DNA of 64,000 nt from Enchytraeus crypticus (GCA_905160935.1 CAJHZI010000741.1:1917001-1981000); one strand, 5' to 3'; positions 42,178 through 53,409 are shown, numbered from the stretch's first letter. Numbers and translations are program-made. Notes: generated from the letters alone by a model not told the origin.

Positions 42178-42315
42178 TAAAAGGTAAATGCATACCACTC
42201 AGTACATACGTATTCTTAAATGCATACCAATCAGTACATACGTATTCCTAAATGCATACCACTCAGTACATACGTATTCTTAAATGCATTCAATTCAATA
42301 CATACGTATTGAATT
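42178..42315. repeat. ~32-bp minisatellite, four copies
   Basis: Unit TAAATGCATACCACTCAGTA plus CATACGTATTCT; the last copy is diverged and runs into a partial inverted repeat (AATACATACGTATTGAATTG). Confidence 0.85.
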
Positions 42316-42359
42316 GAAGGCATGCGGAATTATAATTAATTAATTACACACATTAATTA

Positions 42360-42595
42360 CATTATTGTGAAATGATCAGCTATGTTGATATCTATCACTT
42401 TTAATACCACATGTTAAATCCGTTAGGCAATTTGTCCATTTTCCGTGTAGCCAGTCCATTGAACGTCCGAGATTTTACTCTCAGATCAGCGCGGCTGGGA
42501 TTCGAACCCACGAGGGTTCAATTCACCTCAGGGTCTGTCATTTAAAACTTCATGAAGTTATCTTCATCTCTAACTATTGCGCTATTGAGACATTC
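42360..42595 (-). mobile_element. SINE family 3 copy (minus)
   Basis: Minus-strand box B GGGTTCGAATCCCAGCC is an intact consensus. The head (AATAGCGCAATAGTTAGA) and the tail match the copy at 39405. Flanking TAAATCACATTCCCACTGAC on the right also occurs at about 42155 on the left, a possible target-site or pre-existing duplication. Confidence 0.8.
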
Positions 42596-43635
42596 TAAAT
42601 CACATTCCCACTGACATTCTCAAAAGGTAAATTCATACCATTATATTATTCCTTATATATTATATATTCATTTCTATATATAGAGAAAAATTGAGAAACA
42701 ATCACACAATCAAATAATAGGCAGTGTACAGCAGTTGACAGTAACGTTACATTTTAACATAATCTCACATTTACCCGTTTATTCGATACCCCAGAAATAT
42801 TGTTTGTACGACAGTAAACGATTGCCTTAGTTGAGAATGATTTAATACTAAAATATACCTGCGAAATTAATGCCCGCTGGATTTAAGGAGATTTTCAGAT
42901 CTAAACATTATTTTGCTCAGTTGCTTGTAATATGGTGTAAGAAATCTATAGGAAATTAGCTTCACACAATTTCTGAAAGAGTACACATCATATCAATATC
43001 ATACTCAGTTAGTATTCTATTAAAATGCAGTAACAATGCTGAAGATATTAAGGCTTATATGGCAGTTAAACTTTGGTTTATTTGTAGTGGTATTTTAGAT
43101 AGACATGAATATGCAATGCTTTAAATTTAATATCATTCCGGATGCAATATTTCCACAAAATATATCAAAGCAACGTAATAAAAAATAACTATTCCAGTTA
43201 CTTCTAACATTCAAAGTCTGTCTCATTGGAAGCTGTGAGATAAATTTGTTACAAGCCCATTTGATATAGATAAAACTTCCCAGATCTTTCACGCAATACA
43301 CGTACCATAGCGCTTGCATTTCTTGTATAACAATAACACATAAGCAAAGTAAAAATAGAAAGCATAAACGGAAAAAAGCATAGAAAAACTAAAGTGCTTG
43401 AATATAGCCTAATTACTTTAGAAACAAGAACGAGTTTGTAATACCGATATTTGTAACTTCCATTCGTGGAAAATGTATCGTCATCCCTGTACCCAAATAC
43501 TCGATATCCCTACCTAATAGTGTACACTCATCGACTTGCACATTAATTATACTATACAAAGACGTATGCGTATTCTCATACGTTAAACCACAACTTGTTG
43601 CAAGCTTTGATTAGTTAGTTTGTTTAGAACACACC
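42596..43635. other. AT-rich stretch without recognised genes
   Basis: No exon, RNA gene or repeat family recognised; short minus-strand frames look random. Confidence 0.4.
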
Positions 43636-43639
43636 GAAA

Positions 43640-43842
43640 GGGTGTTTATATAGAAAATCCATGTCATAGACAATTTATGTTATAGAAAATATCTGTTATA
43701 GACAATTTCTTTTAAAGACAATTTATGTAATAGACAATCTCTGCTGTCGACAATTTCTTTATAGGCAATCTCTTTATGGGCAATCTCTGTTATGGGCAAT
43801 CTCTGTTGCGTACAATCACTGTTATAGGACACTACAGTTATG
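43640..43842. repeat. ~17-bp degenerate minisatellite
   Basis: About eleven variants of TTATAGACAATTTCTG or TTATGGGCAATCTCTG. Confidence 0.8.
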
Positions 43843-43939
43843 GCTATATTTGCCTTCTTTAATAGGTCAATTGTGAGAACGTTATACTGAAGCGAAAGTG
43901 AGTTAAAATGTAAATAATTATAGGGTAATAGAAAAAGTG

Positions 43940-44147
43940 TTACCCTTGTTATATCCGGATTGATGAAGAATAGAACAACCGTGGACTGCGCGTGTCGTAA
44001 AGGGCGACGAGGCACTAAGATCCAAGCCAAAGTCGGAAATGGCATTCGCTTGATGAGCGCCGAGGCTCCAGAAAGTGCTACAAAATTTTATAATCTCAAC
44101 CCTAGTTAAATTGAGATCGATGGAAAAATGACGATGCTGATGATGGT
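43940..44147 (+). mobile_element. SINE family 2 copy
   Basis: TATATCCGGATTGATGAAGA, GTCGTAAAGGGCGACGAGGC, AATGGCATTCGCTTGATGAG and GAGGCTCCAGAAAGTGCTAC; internal part deleted, tail GACGATGCTGATGATGG. Confidence 0.75.
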
Positions 44148-44204
44148 AATGCTTAGGGCTTACATGTAGAGTGCATTGGCGAGATTCAGCATTTTAGCCT
44201 GCGA

Positions 44205-44540
44205 AACGGCTATGGAGAAATCTCTAGCGTAATAAGATCATCACCTGACTGCATAGTGACTGGAGAGAATTCTCTAGTATAACAGGATCATCTCCTTACT
44301 GCACACTGCACAGTGACTGCAGAGAATTCTCTAGTATAACAGGATCATCACCTGACTGCACAGTGACTGTAGAGAAATCTCTAGTATAACAGGATCATCT
44401 CCTGACTGCACAGTGACTGCAGAGAATTCTCTAGTATAACAGGATCATCTCCTGACTGCACAGTGACTGTAGAGAATTCTCTAGTATAACAGGATCATCT
44501 CCTGACTGCACAGTGACTGTAGAGAATTCTCTAGTATCGG
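44205..44540. repeat. ~50-bp minisatellite, about seven copies
   Basis: Unit contains CTGACTGCACAGTGACTGTA, GAGAATTCTCTAGTATAACA and GGATCATCT. GAGAATTCTC is palindromic and each unit has a CTCTAG acceptor-like end. The array stops exactly where an open frame begins. Confidence 0.9.
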
Positions 44541-44690
44541 CGAAAAAGTTTACACTTACGGAAGTTCTGAATCTCAGTCTAACAAACTCAAACGTGCGTC
44601 TAAAATAATTAGTACTATAAATGGAAAATGCTACACTGCTGAACAGAAGAGAATGATTACTTTTCAATGGCAAGACTCTGCCAAATAATC
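44537..44690 (+). other. Possible exon after the 50-bp array (weak)
   Basis: After TTCTCTAG the frame IGEKVYTYGSSESQSNKLKR, ASKIISTINGKCY, TAEQKRMITFQWQDSAK runs about 50 codons to a stop. Composition looks protein-like but I recognise no family, and a frame of this length can arise by chance. Confidence 0.2.
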
Positions 44691-45668
44691 TACAATACCT
44701 ATTAGCGAACACATTCGAGGAGAACACAAGTATAATACGTGTAGAATCAAACTAGTTTAAACACCAACAGAATATTTAGCAAGACGACTAGCAAAATACT
44801 CAATCTTAGACAAATAGCACTGTGTCAATTGCTTCAATGTCATAAACCCTCGTTTTAAATAATTTGCAAACCCGTTTCATAGAGCGACATACGTTCAAAT
44901 TGTGCTGCATAATTTCATTTGCCCCGCTAAATATTCCATCGCAAATGATCTGCTGAGTATCAGTTTCTATTACATCACCTAAGATGAGAGTCTGCAGACA
45001 AAATCAACCATATTCGACTATGTAAATATCCTGTAGTTATCAATATGTACAGCTTGTATTGACTAAACAGCGTCATTATAAATGGTTCAACACGTGCTGT
45101 TATATTATGTATATATTATATTATATAACATAATATACGCAGAACATTTAAGTGTCACCGTCAAGAATGACTTGCAGATTAAGCTGTACATCTCTAAAAG
45201 CCTTATTTACAAAAGGCCATATTCTATTATATTCAAAATCACTATAATAAAATGTCAATAGAAACATCGAAATAAAAAGTAAATAATGGTGATTTTGAAA
45301 TAACATAAAATTATTATACTATATAATATATAACAACTGTGTTTCTCAAATATTTTCTAAGCATTAAAATTACGATTATACACTCCAGTCGTCTCTCTGC
45401 TTTTCCTTTTATGGATCATTGAAGCTGCTAATAAATAATCTACGTTCCCTTTTGCGTGTCTTCTGTATATTTCGACATTTGGCAATTCCATGGAAATATA
45501 TAGATAAATAGCACCACTTATATGGCCTAAATCTACTGTAAGGGCAACTTCATCAGATTGATACCAAATGTTCCACTTTCTCTTCCACAACCCTCAAATA
45601 TGGCAAACCCTGCACAGCTAACAGCTCTATTGAGATAAACGATAGAGAGAACGCTGAAAGACAGAGAG

Positions 45669-45715
45669 AGAGAGAGAGAGGGCGAGAGAGAGAAAGAGAG
45701 AGTGGGAGAGAGAGA
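45669..45715. repeat. (GA)n microsatellite
   Basis: Interrupted GAGAGA run; the Ser/Leu minus-strand frame over it is an artefact. Confidence 0.95.
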
Positions 45716-45891
45716 ATATAAGTTGTGTACAAGTAATACAAAAATTAGCACCAAGTATCAGATATACATGTACGCTTACGTGAAAGTGGAGGAATGTAGA
45801 GCAGTTCTACACCTTACTTTACACTCTAGATCTGAAAAATACAAACATTTTTATGTTACCTCTATGATTGTATGGCAGCTATGACATCACA

Positions 45892-46061
45892 ATCATCATC
45901 GTCATCATCGTCATCATCATCATCATCATCGTCATCCTCTCTTAAATCCCAGTTAACCAGGGTCGGGATACGAATAGACTATTTCCATTCGTTTAATTTT
46001 TTGTAGCAATTTCTGTAGCCTAGGCGCTCACCAACCGAATGCCCTTTCCTACGTTGGTTGC
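45892..46061 (-). mobile_element. SINE family 2 copy (minus) with (GAT)n tail
   Basis: As plus text: (CAT)n, CTTAAATCCCAGTTAACCAG, GGTCGGGATACGAATAGACT, TAGGCGCTCACCAACCGAAT, GCCCTTTCC. A 3' fragment of the same family lies at about 46245-46305. Confidence 0.8.
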
Positions 46062-46305
46062 TATGACATCACAATATATCTATTAAACAACCGGAACAAA
46101 ATATGTTCCCAGTACTACAGCACTCCACCCCCACCTCCAACCATCCCTCTACCCCTTCCCCTCCGTACTATATAATGTTCATTGCTTTGATGATCAACAC
46201 CCTGATAGAAATGAACAGACGTCTCGCAATTGTGCGATTGTAAGAGCATCATCATCACCATCTTCCCTTGAATCCCAGTTTTAATGGCAGTTTAACTAGG
46301 GTCGA

Positions 46306-47340
46306 GGAATCCAAAATACAGAAGACCAGTCCAATATTAGAAGTAATTAACTTATGATAAGGGGTGTTAGGTGCTCATGGACACAGGATTGAAAAGAGAT
46401 ATAGAAAGGGTAGGCCTTCAACTGCGTATGGAATTGCACATAGGAAAGTAAAGGCCGATTTAACTCAAAAGAAGGCTTCCTAAGAGTGGATGAAAGAGAA
46501 TTCCAGATCTGCGGTGTAACATGCTGGAAAGAACGATTAGATAGCTTAGAGCGTGTAGGTGAGCTAATAGAGAATTTTTGTATACTAATATAATGAGACG
46601 ATTAATTAATTAATTCTGAAAGCAGTTTACTTTGCAGAAAGGTAAATATAAATAAACCACGCTAAATATTGGTCATAAAAAAGTTTTTAGAAATGGTATG
46701 ATGATAAAACATATATATTAATCCAATTTGAGTAGCAGAATTGAATCTCAATTAGAATGTCTAATCGAAGTAAGACATAATCTACTTAGACATAATCACA
46801 CGCAGTCGGTAGCCTAGTGTTTACTCATGTCCTACCAGTTACGCACTCTGACGCGTTCACATAATTTTATTGCCAAGATTAACTTATTATAGGCCTAATA
46901 TCTGTTTTTAGCCGCTTTAGAAGAATTTATGAAATTATCGGTGATAAAATTTGAAATTGCATGAGGTACTGAAAATAAAACGTCTCCATATAGATACTAA
47001 ATGCACAAAATGTTAATATAATAAACCTACATGGAATGTCTTAATATCTCTTCTTCGCGTAGAATGCAAAGTCAAGTTATGAAGTTTTTGCAGTCCCATA
47101 AGGAAGATTTGCAGTTCCCTAATGAAGCTCCATCCGTCCTTAAGTCATGCGATCATTTCCGGGCGAATTGATCAGACAATAGAACCTTCTTATAGAATAT
47201 TCTTATAACTGACTGCATGGACAATGCACTATAAAGGATTATACATAACTATGTGATATAAAATGTTATATATACATGTACACACATATATTATTTATAT
47301 ACATGTACATATACACGAGTATATATATACATGGATATAT
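46306..47340. other. AT-rich stretch without recognised genes
   Basis: Some plus-strand text around 46380-46540 (GGTGCTCATGGACACAGGAT, ATGCTGGAAAGAACGATTAG) is more GC-rich and may be a decayed repeat, but I cannot assign it. Confidence 0.35.
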
Positions 47341-47346
47341 GGATAT

Positions 47347-47561
47347 TTAATTAAAATGTGTGCCTTGTACTTTTAAATAGACATGCACAAACTCTTGACA
47401 GCAAAGACTTCCAGTTTCTGTGAAGCCTTCGAAACGAATACTGTTGAGATAGTCAATTAGAATCCTATTGTGCTCTCCAGATTCTTGCATGATCACAGCT
47501 TGGAGGAAAGACTGGCCCAACCCACCGTTTGTAAGCACCGCCGCAGAGTAGATGTTTTCTG
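47347..47561 (-). CDS. Putative exon A of an unrecognised gene (minus)
   Basis: On the minus strand, after an acceptor-like GTAGATTTCACAG near 47562, the frame reads NIYSAAVLTNGGLGQSFLQA then VIMQESGEHNRILIDYLNSI and RFEGFTETGSLCCQEFVHVY, to a stop. The block MQESGxHNxxLIxxLxSxxFxGFTExG recurs at 48705-48914, so selection on the protein is likely at least in the past. I do not recognise the family. It may be a terminal exon or a gene relic. Confidence 0.5.
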
Positions 47562-47820
47562 TGAAATCTACACGTATACAAACGTGCGGAAATGATTTGT
47601 TAGTTTATAAAGTTACGTTTATAACGTCACTTTTAGTATCGCAGTGTGGCTTTTGGTCACAGCTTGGAGGAAAGACTGGCCCAACCCACCGTTTGTAAGC
47701 ACCGCCGCAGAGTAGATGTTTTCTGTGAAATCTACACGTATACAAACGTGCGGAAATGATTTGTTAGTTTATAAAGTTACGTTTATAACGTCACTTTTAG
47801 TATCGCAGTGTGGCTTTTGG
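47493..47820. repeat. 164-bp tandem duplication over the exon A acceptor
   Basis: TCACAGCTTGGAGGAAAGAC... at 47493-47656 is repeated almost exactly at 47657-47820. On the minus strand each copy holds the 5' part of exon A, its acceptor and about 75 bp of upstream intron, so the acceptor is present twice. Confidence 0.9.
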
Positions 47821-48704
47821 AGACGGGTCCAGCATCGAACCCTTGTTACCTTTAGCAGAAAAGAGTGATTCATTCTTAAATGCTATTAAAATAAAATTTT
47901 ATGCCACCAGCCGTTTTGGGCGAACTATGCGAATGGTAAAGAAATTTAGGCCAAGCCTTCTATCAAAGTATTTTGTATTGAAAAGTAATTGACTGAAATG
48001 CACTCCCACAAAGTTGATTTTTTCAACATATTTGATAAAACGAGATTCAGTGGATATATACTTAAATTTAAATCATAAAGATAGCTAAGAAAGGAGAGAC
48101 TAAAAAATAGAGCACTTTATATTCTGAATAAATGTAAAATATTCGCAACATGATTGCTTAATGGGGTTGCGATATTATATCTATAGTTTCAATTAAATAT
48201 TACTTCTCAACTTTCGACGACACTCGATATAGCCTTTGCAGTTTTCGGCAGTTACATGTAGGCCTACTTGAAAGACTTTAAATTTTTAAAAAATGTCATT
48301 TATTGAAAATATTAAATTCTAATGATACAACATATGATACTGGAAACAGAAGTCAATTTTCTATCTATTTTCAATTATCTAAGTAGACTTTTATAATTCT
48401 CTTCTTATAGAGTTGTCTAACTGCCAGTTTCAAAGTACATATTCCTACTTAACGTTAGATATACCCATATCTCACATATAACAAAGCATTCGATCGACAA
48501 GTACATCACAACGCAAATAAAGAGATTATATTTCACAATTTTACTTTCGCTTTGGCTTTAAAAAATATATACTGAGAATCCACTGAAATATATTTCAGGA
48601 AATTCATGGACTTATCAATTCCTGATTAGTCGCCTCTTACCTAGCCTACTGTCCACGATTTGTATATTATCACGATCGTTATACACCCAAAGAGGTTTGT
48701 TTAG
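47821..48704. other. AT-rich stretch between the two paralogous exon-like segments
   Basis: Plausibly the intron or spacer of the minus-strand gene; nothing else seen. Confidence 0.4.
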
Positions 48705-48914
48705 TATGCTTACTAATGCAGAGCAGATTTCCTTTCTCAGTGAAACCGATGAAGTGCATACTGAGCAGCTTCTCGATCAGTTGAATGTTATGAGGTCCCG
48801 ACTCCTGCATGACTACTGCACATTTCTCAGATATGTTCAGGCCGTGGAAAAAACCTACATCATCAAAACCAACTTGTTTGAAATTATGATCACAAAGCCA
48901 CCTACGGATATTCG
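48705..48914 (-). CDS. Putative exon B, paralogous to exon A (minus)
   Basis: On the minus strand the acceptor CATTTGTCAG and the donor CATTA/GTAAGC bound a frame. It reads TNIRRWLCDHNFKQVGFDDV, GFFHGLNISEKCAVVMQESG, PHNIQLIEKLLSMHFIGFTE, KGNLLCI. The second half aligns with exon A. No family recognised; no catalytic motif that I can name. Direction and order (B before A on the minus strand) fit two repeats or duplicated exons of one gene. Confidence 0.5.
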
Positions 48915-49139
48915 TGGCTGACAAATGTAATAAATGATATATGATCTAAAGTATCAAACAAGGCACAGAGAATCAATGTTATTCATTAATTATATTAATA
49001 CGCTAAAACTACATCTTCCATCACAATCAAATATGAAATCTTATACAACCCTGAGAAAATTTGACAGCAAAAATTGGACGCAACATCAGGCAGGGGTCAT
49101 TACACGCTATTATTTAGCGCTAATAATAGTGTCGACGTC

Positions 49140-49280
49140 GTCACAGGCTGGAGCCAGTGGCGAGGTCGCTAAGATATTCGGCCGTGGATCAGTATGTGCG
49201 GGGTTCAAATCCTGGGCTCGTCCGTCACTGACATCGCTTTCGAGTGAGGTAACTAAAATTAATTTTAGCTTTTTTGGCTT
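49140..49280 (+). mobile_element. SINE family 1 copy, best preserved head
   Basis: CTGGAGCCAGTGGCGAGGTC (box A TGGCGAGGTCG), GGCCGTGGATCAGTATGTGC, box B GGGGTTCAAATCCTGGGCTC, tail CGTCACTGACATCGCTTTCG and GAGTGAGGTAACTAAAATTA. It is a good reference copy of the family. Confidence 0.88.
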
Positions 49281-49352
49281 TTGATAATAGAGCGTTAAGT
49301 TAACCTTAAATTTTATTTAATATAATTTACTGTAATATTTAATATTTAATTT

Positions 49353-49640
49353 TTCCCGTGTTGTGTCCGGGTTGTTTGAAGGATAGACCAACTGGTGACA
49401 GCACGTGTCGCAAAAGGCGACTAAGGCACTAAGATCCAAACCAACATCAGAAAGGGCATTCGGTGGATGAACTCCTTAGCTCCAGAAAATGCTACAAAAA
49501 TTATAATGAATGGAACTAAATAGGGGATTGACTGATGATATTGTGTGGGACAGAGAGGATTGGAGAATGTCTATTCGTATCCCGACCCTAGATAACCTGG
49601 GATTCAAGGAAAGATGATTGTGGTGATGATGAATTTAATT
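49353..49640 (+). mobile_element. SINE family 2 copy, near full length
   Basis: CCCGTGTTGTGTCCGGGTTG, GGCGACTAAGGCACTAAGAT, CATCAGAAAGGGCATTCGGT, GGGACAGAGAGGATTGGAGA, TCGTATCCCGACCCTAGATA, tail GATGATTGTGGTGATGATG. A second 3' end (GACCCTAGTTAGACTGGGAC) with its own (GAT)n follows to about 49712. Confidence 0.85.
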
Positions 49641-49715
49641 TAACGTACATTTACGAAATCTGACCCTAGTTAGACTGGGACTTAAAGGGATATGATGATG
49701 CTGATGATGAATAAA

Positions 49716-50985
49716 TATTTGCACACAACGCGCCCCCCGCCGGTCCTAAATGAAAATCTCAGGATGATCCTGCGACATACATCACACAGGTTCCTCAAAT
49801 ATTATTTTAAAAATGATTTATTTTAGTAGGGTATTAAGGTAATTATCCGATGATTCGTCAGTCGTTAACACAAGTGCCAGAAATCCATAAGAATACAAGA
49901 TATGGACCCATAACAAAAATAATTTTATTAACTGTTCTGAAAAATCAATAATTTCTCATCATTTGCAATGCATGATAAGGTGATATATGATATGGTAATT
50001 ATACTTGTGTGATAATTAAAATGTTATCATTACATGTGAAAATATTTTATTGTTACTCAACAATGTTTTTACTTTTGAAAAATTAATGATTGCCTTAATA
50101 CACATGATGAGGATATATCTTTTCAAGTGACAAAGTTGTAATCAATGAAAACTTATTCTTATCATGGCTATGTGATAAGTTTCTTGTTATTGAATACCTT
50201 TAATTTATTTTATCTTTGGAAAGACGATTATTATCTATACTATTCACATATGTTTTGCAGATCATAATAATGCCTAGAGCAGTAACTGTATTATCGTTAT
50301 GCCCTAATGTTAGTATTAATAGTGGTATTATTAATAAGTGTTACCGCTGTTGTACTTTAATGCCCTGAGATGTTAAGGACCCTGGACTAAAAAAAATTAA
50401 AGATATTTCGTTTAATTGAAGTCTTTTTAAAGTAGGCTTATTATTAGTAATATCATTACTAAGGCGAAAATTAGTGCAATCTATTGCCAAAGTAAAGATA
50501 ATGACTCATTTTCACCACTCTTCAACCTGGTTAGAATTCGTTTAATGCGTTAAGTTTTCTGAAATGTTCTTAACTTCAATATGATTAAATGAAGATCGTT
50601 CGTGATAGCATCATTTTATAATTCTGGTTAAAAGGAACAAAGCAATAGGCCTATAGCAACATCATTAAGCAAACATAGCAAAAGAGAGAAATTATGCTAT
50701 TGCAAAACGATATAATGAGATATAGCTATACTGCTATAAATCAAGTCAAATATAATATTTAACTAAAGTTCCACGAGAATAATGCGATGCCATAAAAGAA
50801 TTAGAAAAACTCTGCGTGTGTAATTGGCCTATAAATATGGCGTATTCAAAGTCAATTATGACTTAATAAAAACAAAGAAAGGATTGAGAGGATTGATAAT
50901 TATAACGTGAGGTATCAGTTAGTCATCATGAGGATTGTGGTTAATGGACAACATATTAATATTTTGCAATAAGTCAGGCTCGGAG
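49716..50985. other. AT-rich stretch without recognised genes
   Basis: Unique AT-rich sequence; no repeats or frames that I can support. Confidence 0.4.
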
Positions 50986-50989
50986 ATTG

Positions 50990-51635
50990 AATTTTGTTAG
51001 ATAGGGCGAATCCAACAAAAATGCACAGAAGAAGGTGAAATAGGAAATGGAGTAAGACAACGTTGTAGCAGTTCGCCGCTGCTGTTTAACATTTACGCTG
51101 AGGAAATGATGGAGGAAGCCATGGAAAACGTGGAAGATGGAATAAAAGTAGGAGGGAAAATGTTACAATTTGTACGATTTGCAGATGACCAAGGGATGGT
51201 AGCCAGCAGCGAGACTGGACTGCAGAAGATAATGGATAGGCTGAATGATACGGCCCTAAGATATGGCATGAAGATTAATATCAAAAAGATCAAGGTAATG
51301 AGAGTGACCAATAATAAAGGTGAAGTTAATATCATAATAAATGATACGACATTTAATAGGTAAGGAGTTTCAAATATTTGGGTCATAGTATAACTGATGA
51401 CGGAAAATGTGATACTGAAATATGCAGTAATAATAATAATAGTAGTAATAATAATAATAATAATAATAACCTCCGACAATTTCTATAGCGGTGTCATGGC
51501 CAGTGTCTGGTCTTTGAAACCGCTTTACATTAGGATTTCAAAAGCAAAAGTGGCCTTCGGTGATAGGAAAGAACTTTTAAGAAAAAATCTAAAGAAAGGC
51601 AGAAAGATAAAGCTAGTGAAAAACTTAGTTTGGGC
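50990..51635 (+). mobile_element. LINE family B reverse transcriptase fragment
   Basis: Plus-strand blocks: GNGVRQRCSSSPLLFNIYAE, EMMEEAMENVEDG, KVGGKMLQFVRFADDQGMV (FADD catalytic motif), then GLQKIMDRLNDTALRYGMKI and a KKIKVMRV..NNKGEVNI block. After a microsatellite interruption it continues with RKELLRKNLKKGRKIKLVKN. The copy has internal stops, no endonuclease and no 3' end, and joins a decayed NHL fragment at about 51636. I cannot fix the LINE clade. Confidence 0.82.
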
Positions 51636-52130
51636 CACGAAGACCAGAAGGGGAACATTCTGGTGGCAGACGACTGCTGCAGGGTCTGTTTGTTTGACGG
51701 GGCTGGTCGCTACGTGCGGCCCCTGCTGACTGACTAGGACCAGGTGAGGTACCCTGAAGTGGTCAGCTGTAGCGCTGACGGGCAGTTAGTCGTGACTGAG
51801 TGGATCCCCAACAACATGTTCGCCTTTAAAGTTTTCACCTTGTACGAAACGTCACAGGTGTTATAGCAGCGACAGTTGCAGCTCTTAGCAAGTTGTAACG
51901 TCGAATAGTCGCCACTGATTGGGATTCTAATATTGTGTTCGGTGTTAAAGGTTTTGTATGTATGAAACGTCTTAGGTTTAGAAGAACTCCAAGTAGTATT
52001 GCAGCCTTTGGCAAGCTATAGCAGTGAATGCTGGCTCTTTGTTCCCGAGTGAATTCCTAATAATATATTATCCTTTCCGTGCTTGCTGCATAAGAGATGT
52101 TTTAAGATGATATAATAATTGCGTTATGCA
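51636..52130 (+). pseudogene. Decayed NHL-repeat (TRIM-NHL-like) gene fragment, internally triplicated
   Basis: The frame HEDQKGNILVADDCCRVCLF, DGAGRYVRPLLTD, a TAG stop, then DQVRYPEVVSCSADGQLVVT and EWIPNNMFAFKVFTLYE is the beta-blade pattern of NHL repeats (GNILVAD..RVxLFD.xGRYV). The last part recurs twice with decay, from about 51912 and 52035, at a spacing of about 123 bp. The premature stop and missing N-terminal domains make it a relic; it starts directly at the end of a LINE B fragment. Confidence 0.6.
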
Positions 52131-52977
52131 ATAATTAAACTATTATCTGTTAGGCCTAGTGATGAAAAAACATGTTTTTGGCCGTGTTTTTTAAATTGTT
52201 ATTTGGTGTTTTTGTTGTCTTTTGTGGATTTTTGGCATTTAATGCATACGTTTCTATTACAGCTTTAAAGTATATAGTGCCTACATATTATTGCTATGGT
52301 TTTTTGTATATTTTAAGTTTAGGTTAATAAATAGAGTTTATGAATAGACTAACTAGAGTTTCTGAAAGAAAATGTAATTTGCAAATCACAAAGTCATTTT
52401 CCTGGAGAATAAATATTCAATAACTGTGAAATATTCTATTAGTTTTGCATTTCTGATTTCTAAAATGATTTTGTCTGTGGACTAAATCTTTTCAGAAGGT
52501 TTTTAATACCTACGACACGAATGCTATTAAACATTGTCAGTTATACTGGATATAAATCATTTTTGCACATATATGCATTAAAGGTAATGTCCTTCTTATC
52601 GTCTCTGAATATGTCTGAAAATAAAATGCTTAGGTTAATAAGTACAAGCCTCTCTATGGGCGACTTTGGCAATCTGGCAGCTCACTTCCATACCAATGCT
52701 CTGGATTTTAACAATAATTACAGAGATGCAATAAACCTCAACTTTCAACAATTTTGTAAGAAAAAATTGGCATATCATGTCAATAATTAATTATTGTTGT
52801 GGAAATTTGTCAAGTGGAACCTATGCGGTTTCAATAATGATGATATTTATGTGCTTATTGCATACTTCGCGAAATGCAGTCTATTGTTTTTTTATCTTTT
52901 CATTTTCTTTGTTTGTTGCACACATGAGTTTTTTCTGTTCTGCGTACGTTTTGGTTGGCCAAGTGGTGAATAGTGAC

Positions 52978-52980
<3 letters not shown>
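52131..52980. other. AT-rich stretch without recognised genes
   Basis: A plus-strand open frame at about 52521-52787 is uniform in composition with its surroundings and has no motif; not called. Confidence 0.4.
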
Positions 52981-53025
<45 letters not shown>

Positions 53026-53058
53026 ATCATTATAGATCATTATTCTATATATATATTT

Positions 53059-53095
<37 letters not shown>

Positions 53096-53179
53096 AATAA
53101 TGATATAAATAATATATATTATATATTTTTATCATTATTATAGTATTCTATATATATCATTATTCCATATTATTTTTAT

Positions 53180-53232
<53 letters not shown>
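52981..53232. repeat. (TA)n microsatellite cluster
   Basis: Several (TA)n blocks with TATTCTATATA spacers. Confidence 0.95.
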
Positions 53233-53234
<2 letters not shown>

Positions 53235-53405
53235 GGTTGGTGAGCGTCTAGGCTCCAGAAATTGCCTCAAAAATTTAAACAAATGGAAAAGTCTCAAATA
53301 GGGGATTGACTGAAGGATGATATGATATAGGACAGAGAGGATTTGAGACAGTCTATTCGTATCCCGACCCTAGTTAAACTGGGATTCAAGGGCAGAAGAT
53401 AATGA

Positions 53406-53408
<3 letters not shown>
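53233..53408 (+). mobile_element. SINE family 2 fragment
   Basis: TTCGGTTGGTGAGCGTCTAG, GATTGACTGAAGGATGATAT, GTATCCCGACCCTAGTTAAA, CTGGGATTCAAGGGCAGAAG, short GATGATGATA tail, enclosed by (TA)n on both sides. Confidence 0.8.

Positions 53409-53409
<1 letters not shown>

Noticed and set aside
49140-49215. Possible genuine tRNA genes at the box A/box B pairs
   Set aside because: Acceptor stems do not pair and the same sequence recurs many times with a common non-tRNA tail; these are SINE heads.
52521-52790. 89-codon plus-strand frame
   Set aside because: Composition matches the surrounding AT-rich DNA, no motif, no splice or poly(A) context.
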